Below are positions 25,668-33,054 of a DNA stretch of 64,000 nt, piece by piece; within the stretch, counting starts at the first letter, position 1, and each line of letters begins with the position of its first letter. The position numbers and the translations under genes are program-made. The stretch is from SG-bin7 sp964498095 (GTDB taxonomy: Bacteria > Bdellovibrionota > Bdellovibrionia > Bdellovibrionales > SG-bin7). The stretch lies in assembly GCA_964498095.1 (NCBI GenBank), contig CAZCFY010000004.1, forward strand, positions 62,001 to 126,000, in the 5' to 3' direction. The notes under the pieces were generated by a model that saw only the letters and a list, made by a program, of their open reading frames with translations, ran no database searches and was not told where the DNA came from.

Positions 25668-26950
25668 ATCAGGCTGCAAAGAAAGTTAACCCTCAATCCC
25701 CATCCTCGATCCTAACGGATATTTCGTGGAACCGGCGCATCCTTGTCGTTGACGATGAAAAGGAAATAGCCAACTCCTATTCCCAAATTCTCGGCGCCCC
25801 GGCGCAAACTGCCGCCGTTCCCCGCTCCAGCCGTTCCGCAGCTCCCGCACCCGCGGCTTCAAGTCAAACTAAAGAAAATTTTGAAGTCACAGTTTGCTAC
25901 AGTGCCGTTGAAGCACTAACAAAAGTACGCCAGGCCATGCAAAACAACAAGCCTTTCGCCATGGGATTTTTTGACGTGCGCTTAGGTGAAGGTATGGATG
26001 GTATCGAGCTTGTTAAAGAGATCCACAAACTTGATCCTTTTATGAACGCTGTTTTCGTAACCGCTTACCAAGACCGTAATGTCGATAGTATTAACCAATT
26101 TTTAGGTAACGAGATGGCGGATCGCTGGGATTACCTCAATAAGCCCTTTTCCGAAGGTGAAATAGTCCAAAAGGCCCGTAATACAGTGGCGATTTGGAAT
26201 TTACGCCGAGAAAAGGAAATCCGTGACGCCCAGATGGAAGAGTTGCACCAACGCGTTTGTGAAGGCGAAAGATTAAGTTCAGTAGCCGTGGTATCTCGCG
26301 GTGTCGCGCACGAGTTCGGAAATATATTAATGCAAATTACCGGACAAGCTGAACTTCACCGTGATGACTCGCCGGAAAAAATGCAGAAAGCTTTGGATTC
26401 AATTTTATCGGCATCCGACGTGGCAGCGAATATTCTTGGCCGTTTTAAAGCGTTGGGACATCCTTCGCAGGCCAAAGTAAAAAAAGAATTTTTTGCCGCC
26501 AATGATCCCTTAGATCAGGCGCTGCAATTTATGGAATATCAATTACGACAAACCAATACTAAAACCTGCCGGATAAAAAACGAAAAAGTGCAAATCTATG
26601 CCTGTAGCACTTCGCTGATTCAGGTCTTTATTAATATTACCATTAATGCGATACACGCCATGGGTAACGGCGGCCAAATCGATTATTCAATTACGAATGT
26701 CGACAATAAGTGGGCCGAGATCGTAATTCGCGATTACGGACCCGGAATCCCCGCGGATATAATGGACAGAATCACCGAACCGTTCTTTACTACTAAAGGC
26801 AGCAAAGGGACGGGTTTGGGTCTGGCGATTTCTAAGGAAATTCTCGAGATCGAACACGGTGGAGAATTAAGAATTACAAATAATCCCCATAAGGGTGCGG
26901 AATTTATATTACGTATCCCGGTGGATGATGTGGAAGGAACAAAGGACTAA
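25664..26950 (+). CDS. Receiver-histidine kinase hybrid (REC-HisKA-HATPase)
   Basis: A 428-residue cytoplasmic protein. The N-terminal receiver has DD at 30-31, phospho-acceptor Asp104 (FFDVRL) and Lys160 (LNKPF). It is interrupted after its first helix by an Ala/Pro/Ser-rich insert (about 43-70). A kinase core follows with His215 (AHEFGNIL), an N-box INAIHAMG, G1 RDYGPGIP and G2 GTGLGLAISKE. It overlaps the upstream kinase gene and is followed four bases later by a stand-alone receiver. It likely receives phosphate from the membrane kinase and passes it on. Confidence 0.92.
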   Translation: MNQAAKKVNPQSPSSILTDISWNRRILVVDDEKEIANSYSQILGAPAQTAAVPRSSRSAAPAPAASSQTKENFEVTVCYSAVEALTKVRQAMQNNKPFAMGFFDVRLGEGMDGIELVKEIHKLDPFMNAVFVTAYQDRNVDSINQFLGNEMADRWDYLNKPFSEGEIVQKARNTVAIWNLRREKEIRDAQMEELHQRVCEGERLSSVAVVSRGVAHEFGNILMQITGQAELHRDDSPEKMQKALDSILSASDVAANILGRFKALGHPSQAKVKKEFFAANDPLDQALQFMEYQLRQTNTKTCRIKNEKVQIYACSTSLIQVFINITINAIHAMGNGGQIDYSITNVDNKWAEIVIRDYGPGIPADIMDRITEPFFTTKGSKGTGLGLAISKEILEIEHGGELRITNNPHKGAEFILRIPVDDVEGTKD

Positions 26951-26953
26951 TTT

Positions 26954-27403
26954 ATGGCACAACAAGATCTGGATTTAAACCAGCTTGTGGTCCTCGTAAT
27001 CGACGACGATGCGATGGTTCGCGATATTCTTATCGATTACCTAAAGCTATTTGGCTTTACGCGCATAATTTCGGCGCGCAATGGACTAACAGCCATGCCT
27101 ATCATTCAAGATGCGAAACAACATCTTGATTTAATTATTTCTGACTGGGAAATGCCTGGTGGCGACGGACTCTCAATTCTCCAAGCCGTACGTAAAAATC
27201 CCACCCGAGCGGGCCTCCGGTTTATGATGGTCACAAGTCAAAATTCCATGGAACGATCAAAGATTTCACGAGCAGCAAAATGGAAAGTCGACGCCTATCT
27301 CATTAAGCCCTTCCGCGGCGAAGTGTTTAAACAAAAAGTTTTTGAGGTTCTTGCTGCTCCCCCTGCCGATGGAGCCGAAGATGGCAAAAATAAGGTGGGT
27401 TAG
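26954..27403 (+). CDS. Stand-alone CheY-like receiver
   Basis: A 149-residue single-domain receiver with Asp17-19 (IDDDA), phospho-acceptor Asp64 (ISDWEMPGGDG), Thr/Ser (MMVTS) and Lys118 (LIKPF). It has no output domain. It follows the hybrid kinase with aagga before the ATG and is the probable end point or shuttle of this phosphorelay. Its last 23 bases overlap the start of the glycine-rich protein gene. Confidence 0.92.
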   Translation: MAQQDLDLNQLVVLVIDDDAMVRDILIDYLKLFGFTRIISARNGLTAMPIIQDAKQHLDLIISDWEMPGGDGLSILQAVRKNPTRAGLRFMMVTSQNSMERSKISRAAKWKVDAYLIKPFRGEVFKQKVFEVLAAPPADGAEDGKNKVG

Positions 27404-28715
27404 TTTACTTTTTATTTTTTTAGCTCAAACGGTAGCCGCCAAAATGTATATCGTTGGCACGGCTGTGGGCGCCGGAGTGCCGGCGACGGAATCTCCCCGC
27501 TTAATAGATCTGGGTGACGGCTCTGACGGCGAATTTAATACTTCTACCTATGCAAACTTTGGAACGGTTTCCAGTGGTTTAATAATTTTAAACACCGACA
27601 CCAAGTCAGTTTATAACTTTACGAATTTCATTTTAGCTAGTGGATATGTCATTCAGCCCATTGGCTCACGACCTTTAATCATAAAAAGCTTACAAGACGT
27701 AATTATCGCGGCGAATGCGGGAATCCGTTGTAGTGGCTACGCCGGCGCTGATACGAATATGGTTACCAACACCGCTGGCGGTGAAGGCCGTTGTGGCGGA
27801 GCGCGCGGTGGTAACGGAACAATCGGAGCCACCGGCAGCACCGGTAGCAGCGGCGGTCCTAATACAACCGGTGGCGCGGGTGGACGTAACCATGCCTCTG
27901 ACCCTGGTGGCGGCGGTGGTGGCGGCGGGTACTCTTACCAATTTACCGCAACCGCAAGCGATGGTTTTACAATGGGCGCATTGGACGCTGCGGCCGGAGA
28001 TGAATTTTCAACTGATCTTCTAATGAAAACAACCTTAGGGTACGGCGGAAGTGGCGGCGGCGGCGGTGGCGCCTATACGACAGCGGATAACAATGAAGGC
28101 AGTGGCGGAGCCGGTGGCGGCGGCGGTGGAGTCGTGGAGATTTTTGCGCGCCGAAATGTGACTCTCGAAGCTAATACCTCATTTATTACAGTGATGGGTG
28201 GTGACGGCGGAGAAGGCGGCAATGGCGTTGCCCGCGTTCCTGGCCCTGGTTTGGGCTTAGCTGGCGGCGGTGGTGGCGGCGGTGGTGGTACAATTTTTAT
28301 TGTCGCTGGCGAACAAGTCTCCTCGCAGGCCTACGGCGGACCTTCCATTCCTGAATCAGGTTTCAATGCCGACGGCGGCGCCGGTGGCAGTAATACGCAA
28401 AACTGGGCGGGCGGATCCGGCGCACGAGGCCGAATCTGGATTGTCGATAAGGACTGTGATGATGATGTCGCTAATTCATGTGGCGATGATACTTCTATTT
28501 ATTTACCAATTGACGTTGAAAACATCGGTCTATGGCCCAACTCAGAGTATGGCAATTCCGTATTTGTCGAAGCTTCTGAACTTGAATTTCAATCGGCCTG
28601 CGGCCGCGTCGGTAGTTCCTGGCGGGACGGTCTATTTTTAATTTTCTTACTCTGGTTGGTGGCTTATTTACCATTCTATGCCAAGCGCTGGCGCTATATA
28701 AATTCCAAAGCTTGA
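27381..28715 (+). CDS. Glycine-rich surface protein with C-terminal membrane tail
   Basis: 444 residues from the ATG at 27381 (ggag upstream; the frame opens at 27342). A signal peptide ends near TVAAK. Residues about 125-340 are dominated by Gly (GGGGGGGG runs with Ala, Ser and Asn), giving a flexible or polyglycine-helix fold. The C-terminus has Cys-Gly, a hydrophobic helix (GLFLIFLLWLVAYLPFY) and a basic end (AKRWRY), the layout of CTERM sorting tails. It follows the phosphorelay in the same direction and overlaps the receiver gene, so it may belong to the same transcript. Its 3' end overlaps the convergent FecR gene by 48 bases. Confidence 0.8.
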   Translation: MAKIRWVSLLFIFLAQTVAAKMYIVGTAVGAGVPATESPRLIDLGDGSDGEFNTSTYANFGTVSSGLIILNTDTKSVYNFTNFILASGYVIQPIGSRPLIIKSLQDVIIAANAGIRCSGYAGADTNMVTNTAGGEGRCGGARGGNGTIGATGSTGSSGGPNTTGGAGGRNHASDPGGGGGGGGYSYQFTATASDGFTMGALDAAAGDEFSTDLLMKTTLGYGGSGGGGGGAYTTADNNEGSGGAGGGGGGVVEIFARRNVTLEANTSFITVMGGDGGEGGNGVARVPGPGLGLAGGGGGGGGGTIFIVAGEQVSSQAYGGPSIPESGFNADGGAGGSNTQNWAGGSGARGRIWIVDKDCDDDVANSCGDDTSIYLPIDVENIGLWPNSEYGNSVFVEASELEFQSACGRVGSSWRDGLFLIFLLWLVAYLPFYAKRWRYINSKA

Positions 28716-31088
28716 ACTTTCATTTTTTCCGCTGCGACTAAATATATTTCCTAGGACATGGACATTCCATTTAGCAAAAGATTTTTTATAATCCGTCCCA
28801 AACCCTATTTCCATGGCACTGCGGTCAGAGAAATCACTTGTCCAAGTGAAATCATGAGTGAAAGTTCCCCAAGAATACCGGACACCAACTCCCAGCATTG
28901 TTTGCGCACTGAATTTAACTTGATCCACCAGTCCATCCCGCTCCAAAAGTCCAATGCTGTTCACGGCGGCGCCGAAGGACCAATGTGGTGAACCCATTTG
29001 CCAGAGTATTTGATTACGCCAATTTCTTTCCGTAATTTCTTTTTGCGCCGGATAGTCTTCTGGCGTTTTAGACTTCCAACTATTTGAAGTAAGTTGAGTC
29101 GCGAAAACGAGGCTTCCACTATTACGCAATGACGCCTTCACGCTTCCGCCGATTACCGGCGTAAGAAAATTCGCGAGCTTCACGGTGAGGTCCGAAGGTA
29201 CTCCCAAAGTTTTTTGATCATAACCGGCGCCGCCGTAAAGATCAAAGTTATAGGTGCGGATAAAGGGCGGCTCCCTTTTCACCTCCGGCGCGGGAAGTGA
29301 CTTCGTTTCGGGCGCAGGCGGCTCTACTTTTTTCGGCGGCGACAGTTCTACCTTCTTGGGAATTGGCCGCTCTTCCACCTTGGCAACCGGCGGCGGCGAA
29401 AGTGGCGCCTCCAGTTTCGCAAGAGGAGGTGGTGGCTGAGGTGGAGTTGATTTTTGTTTTGAAATTGATTTTGGTTTTGCCGCAATTTTTACCGGGATTG
29501 ACGGCTGAGGCATCGGGAGCGGCGGCTCCACTACGGGGGGGTCGACCGGTTTAATAGAGATCCCTTGCTCTTCGCCGACGCGCGAGTCTCGCAGGACTTT
29601 TGCGAGATCAATGAGTTGCGGGGGCGAGAATCTTCCCATGGTCGTCCCACGGCCGGCCGCCACACGCCAATAATATTTTCCTAATGGCGCGCGAGTCCAA
29701 ACAAACTTCGATGAATCACTTTTTACCAAAGTAATTGGCTTTCTAAACGTACCGTCGTTGTCGACCTCAATCATGTAGTGCTCGGCGCCAGCTACAGGCT
29801 CCCATTCAAAGATCACATCGTAAAGTTCGGCGGCGAAGACGGGAGTGATAAATAAATTCCATAACCAAGCCCCATCGGGAAAATCTTTACTCTCCTGCGC
29901 GGGTTGGCGCGCTTTCGTAGGCTTGATAATCGGGGCATCCAAGAGATCTCGATAATTATAAATTGGATTTGAATATAAGGGCGGTAAAAGAAATCCCATG
30001 TCATCCACCCCAATAATCCGCCAATGAAATGCGCCCTCGCGCTTTAAATTAAGCTTAACATAACTTGGATCCACGGGAGTTTCAGAAACGATATTTGAAA
30101 AGTCAGCTTTATCACTAAACTGAAGCTTGTAGTTGCTTGCAAGTTTAGTTGGATTCCAGGAAAAGGATACCTCTTCGCCCGGCCGCACGCGATCCCGCGG
30201 TAATGGCGATAACAAGTGTACGACGGGAGCTTCCCAAACGCTGATTTGGATGGTTTTAGAAATTGCGCCGTTTTTTTCGAGCCGCAAGGAGTGGCTGCCA
30301 GAGCTTAGCGCGATGGACTTCTTTCTCTCGCTGCCGCTAATCTTCTGCGTTTGGACTTTACGGTCAGGAAGTAAATGCCAAAGTGTATCGGCCTCCCCTT
30401 CCCATTCCAAATCTATTGGCATGGGCAAATCAAAGGTATAAATGCGCAGTCCGTCGCGGGTTAGCCATTTTGTTTCTTGGGCAATAATTTTTTCTTCAAC
30501 GATTTTATCTTTTATTAGAGCTAATACCTGTCCCCTGCTGATAGTTTTTTGAGACGTTGCACCTTTAAGGCTTGCTTCGCCTTTGACGACTTCGACTTCA
30601 ACTTTTCCGCCTTCGACTTGGCGTAAATTTAATTCCGCTCCGGCTTCGGCATCAACCGTCCACTCTTCGGTGGCAATTTCCGTCGGTGATGTTGAACCTA
30701 GTGTCCGCACGTCTCCCTTTGCAAAACGTAAACGCACTTTGGAGTTACCCATGTCTTGATTGTTTTCGATGAGAATCAAGGTGTTTTCTGACATCACGAT
30801 TTTAGTGTCGTTGGCCAAAGCGACTTTGGCGGAACTTTGCGGCAACGTAAGTACAGAGTCAAAATTATAGAGTACGTCCTTCTCGCTGGAGTCTTCCCAA
30901 ACAATGCTGTCGTGCGCGCGACGGCGAACCCCTTTTTTAATTTCCGCGATTTTTCCGACCGCTGGTTTTGTGGCAGCAAATTCGCTGCGATCAAACGCCG
31001 GAATATGAATTATTTTGAAGTCGTTTAAAAACCAAGCGACTTCAAAAAATAATAATAAAATTGCACCAGAAATGAGGTAGCGGTCCAC
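28668..31088 (-). CDS. FecR-domain protein with Pro-rich linker and C-terminal outer-membrane barrel
   Basis: 806 residues from a GTG at 31088; an in-frame stop three codons upstream excludes an earlier start. The order is an N-terminal membrane anchor (about 5-22), a FecR-like domain (about 45-205, with KVRLRFAKGDVRTLG and DAEAGAELNLRQ), two or three fibronectin-like modules (SFSWNPTKLASNYKLQFSD and FEWEPVAGAEHYMIEVD), a Pro/Lys/Glu-rich linker (about 510-620), and a final 180-residue segment of alternating beta-strands ending GIEW that resembles an outer-membrane barrel. It would span the periplasm from inner to outer membrane. No known protein was recognised. Confidence 0.8.
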   Translation of the reverse strand: MDRYLISGAILLLFFEVAWFLNDFKIIHIPAFDRSEFAATKPAVGKIAEIKKGVRRRAHDSIVWEDSSEKDVLYNFDSVLTLPQSSAKVALANDTKIVMSENTLILIENNQDMGNSKVRLRFAKGDVRTLGSTSPTEIATEEWTVDAEAGAELNLRQVEGGKVEVEVVKGEASLKGATSQKTISRGQVLALIKDKIVEEKIIAQETKWLTRDGLRIYTFDLPMPIDLEWEGEADTLWHLLPDRKVQTQKISGSERKKSIALSSGSHSLRLEKNGAISKTIQISVWEAPVVHLLSPLPRDRVRPGEEVSFSWNPTKLASNYKLQFSDKADFSNIVSETPVDPSYVKLNLKREGAFHWRIIGVDDMGFLLPPLYSNPIYNYRDLLDAPIIKPTKARQPAQESKDFPDGAWLWNLFITPVFAAELYDVIFEWEPVAGAEHYMIEVDNDGTFRKPITLVKSDSSKFVWTRAPLGKYYWRVAAGRGTTMGRFSPPQLIDLAKVLRDSRVGEEQGISIKPVDPPVVEPPLPMPQPSIPVKIAAKPKSISKQKSTPPQPPPPLAKLEAPLSPPPVAKVEERPIPKKVELSPPKKVEPPAPETKSLPAPEVKREPPFIRTYNFDLYGGAGYDQKTLGVPSDLTVKLANFLTPVIGGSVKASLRNSGSLVFATQLTSNSWKSKTPEDYPAQKEITERNWRNQILWQMGSPHWSFGAAVNSIGLLERDGLVDQVKFSAQTMLGVGVRYSWGTFTHDFTWTSDFSDRSAMEIGFGTDYKKSFAKWNVHVLGNIFSRSGKNESSSFGIYIAPALGIEW

Positions 31089-31127
31089 AGTAATTTATCG
31101 GAATAACAAAGGATTTTCGAGATAAGA

Positions 31128-32045
31128 CTAAGGTCTGCCGACGACGCGGTTGCGGCCAGCTTCTTTAGCGTCATAAAGCGCGTGATCGGCTTTTCTGACC
31201 AATGAGCGCGCGTCCGTATCCACATTTGGATCCGAAATACTGTAGCCTAGACTCGCCGTAAGCCGGGCTTGGTCTATTCCACTCTGAAAAATCGTCGATT
31301 CAAATTTTTTACGTATCCGCTCGCAGATTATTTTTAATCCCTCTTCGTTTTGCTCTATCACCACGATGAGAAATTCGTCACCACCATAACGGGCGGCGAT
31401 GTCGGTGTCGCGGATATTTTCGGTAACTATCTTTCCCACCTCTTTTAGGACGTAACTTCCAAAGAGATGATCATGCTTGTCATTAACAGCTTTAAAGTGA
31501 TCCATATCCATCATGATACAGCCAACGCGGCCGCCGTAACGTTTTGTGCGCTTGAGTTCATAGTCAATTTTTTCGTACATGTTACGCATATTAAATAAGC
31601 CCGTTAAGAAATCCCTTTCCGTTTGTTCGCGCAGCTGTGCCACAGCCGCATTTAGTTCCTCGTAAACATCTTTAAAACGAAAGCGAACTTGCACGCGGGC
31701 CGCTAATTCCACGAATGAAAATGGCTTTCTTAAATAGTCATCAGCACCTTCCAGAAGACACTCGGCTACTGCCGCGGGTTGGTTATCTCCCGAAACAAAT
31801 ATCACGGAAACGTAGTTTTTCTTTAAGCGCAGCTGCCGCAAAACTTCCATGCCGTTGATGTCGGGCATATTGCGGTCAAGGACTACCAAGTCGGGCTTCC
31901 AATCCGCAATTTTTTGGACGACATCGCGAGGCAAATTGGATACGGCAACCTCATGGCCGTGGCGCTCCAGGGCTTCTTTCATAAGATTGAGGTTCATAAG
32001 GTCGTCATCAACACAAAGAATACGTCGTCGGTCTATTACCGGCAT
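31128..32045 (-). CDS. Response regulator with GGDEF diguanylate cyclase domain (PleD-like)
   Basis: A 305-residue cytoplasmic protein. The receiver has Asp13-15, phospho-acceptor Asp57 (VVLDRNMPD) and Lys107 (LRKPF). A helical linker leads to a GGDEF domain with the intact signature GGDEF at 221-225 and a product-inhibition site RxxD at 212-215 (RDTD). It should make c-di-GMP when phosphorylated. It could supply the PilZ protein at 5777 or others. It is divergent from the Lys-rich protein gene and lies 39 bases upstream of the FecR gene in the same direction. Confidence 0.95.
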   Translation of the reverse strand: MPVIDRRRILCVDDDLMNLNLMKEALERHGHEVAVSNLPRDVVQKIADWKPDLVVLDRNMPDINGMEVLRQLRLKKNYVSVIFVSGDNQPAAVAECLLEGADDYLRKPFSFVELAARVQVRFRFKDVYEELNAAVAQLREQTERDFLTGLFNMRNMYEKIDYELKRTKRYGGRVGCIMMDMDHFKAVNDKHDHLFGSYVLKEVGKIVTENIRDTDIAARYGGDEFLIVVIEQNEEGLKIICERIRKKFESTIFQSGIDQARLTASLGYSISDPNVDTDARSLVRKADHALYDAKEAGRNRVVGRP

Positions 32046-32058
32046 AATTCATTGTCGC

Positions 32059-32088
32059 TTGACTGTGTCAATTTAGTCCATTTAGAAA
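32059..32088 (+). promoter_or_regulatory. Candidate promoter of the Lys-rich protein gene
   Basis: TTGACT (32059-32064) and TAGAAA (32083-32088) are 18 bases apart in the divergent gap. Start of transcription would be near 32095, about 43 bases before the ATG. A small dyad TTGAC-tgt-GTCAA (32059-32071) overlaps the -35 box. Moderate match only. Confidence 0.35.
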
Positions 32089-32137
32089 AATCGGATTTAT
32101 ACCGAAGTAGAGTTGTACTCATATGTGGAGAAGCAAC

Positions 32138-32950
32138 ATGAAAATCCTCATTACGACTTTAATCACGTTAATCTTAGCCCTGGCCCCCATAGCCAACCTC
32201 ACAAGTCTCAATTTCGCGTTGGGCGCCGTTGATCTGGCCCAAAATGATAATGAAGAGGCCGAAAGCGATGATGAAGGTGGCGAAGGCACAGAAGAAGAAG
32301 AGGATGAGGGCGAAGAATATGCCGAAGATGGCGCGCAAAAACCCGCTGGTGGCCAAGCCACGAATGGAAAGTCCGAGGGCGAGAAAAAACCTGAAGCTAC
32401 CCCTGCCACAACTGCTAATGAACCAAAGCCACTAGAAAATCCGCCAACAGAAGAATCTTTACCAAAACCATCTGATATTTCTCCTCCCATCGAACCTGAA
32501 ATTGCAAAAACTCCCTCGCCGCCCGCACCTCCACCCCCGTCGGCTAAGGCTAAAAAATTAACAAAAGCAAAGCCGAAAGAGAAAGTACCGGCCAAAGCCA
32601 AGGCCAGCGCTAAAGCTAAGCCTAAGGAGCCAAAAGGCAAAGTCACAAAAGCGAAACCCAAAGAGAAACCTAAAACAAAAGCCAATGCAAAAACGGCGGC
32701 AAAAAAGGCGCCCCCCAAAAAATCAGGCAAGGGCAAGGGTGATAAAAAACCTGCGGGCAAAATTTCCGCTTCGCCAAAATCACAGACAGTTAAGGCAAAT
32801 TGTAATATGCGGGCAAAACCCAACGCCAAAGCTAAAAAGCTTGGACTTTTAAATGCGGGACAGAAGATTAAAATCAGCCCCGAGGGTAAGACCTGGTTTA
32901 AAATCACTCACCAGGGCAAACCCGCTTTCGTAAATGCCCAGTGCTTTTAA
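32138..32950 (+). CDS. Secreted low-complexity Lys/Ala/Pro-rich protein with C-terminal SH3 domain
   Basis: 270 residues from the ATG at 32138 (ggagaa five bases upstream). A signal peptide of about 33 residues is followed by an acidic block (about 37-65), a Pro/Glu/Thr-rich region (about 70-135), then a histone H1-like stretch of Lys, Ala and Pro (about 137-215; AKAKPKEPKGK). The last 55 residues form a bacterial SH3 domain (CNMRAKPNAKAKKLG, ending FVNAQCF) with two Cys. SH3 domains of this type often bind peptidoglycan. Charge segregation suggests self-association or binding to anionic polymers. The opposite-strand ORF here is a shadow. Confidence 0.8.
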   Translation: MKILITTLITLILALAPIANLTSLNFALGAVDLAQNDNEEAESDDEGGEGTEEEEDEGEEYAEDGAQKPAGGQATNGKSEGEKKPEATPATTANEPKPLENPPTEESLPKPSDISPPIEPEIAKTPSPPAPPPPSAKAKKLTKAKPKEKVPAKAKASAKAKPKEPKGKVTKAKPKEKPKTKANAKTAAKKAPPKKSGKGKGDKKPAGKISASPKSQTVKANCNMRAKPNAKAKKLGLLNAGQKIKISPEGKTWFKITHQGKPAFVNAQCF

Positions 32951-33054
32951 GCGGTCCTTTGCCGTCACACCGTAAAAAAAGTACAAAGAAACCGGCCAGT
33001 GCTCTTATAAATTAGCGAAAATTTGGGCTTTTTTTTGCAGAGCCATTCGCACTT

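Noticed and set aside
27700..28420. GGC/GGT-rich stretch looking like a DNA tandem repeat
   Set aside because: It is explained by Gly codons in the glycine-rich protein; period and sequence are irregular.
32119..32907. Long opposite-strand ORF (262 aa) rich in Gly, Ala, Phe and Leu
   Set aside because: It mirrors the low-complexity Lys/Ala/Pro gene on the plus strand, has no ribosome site or domain, and its composition is that of a reversed Lys/Pro-rich frame.
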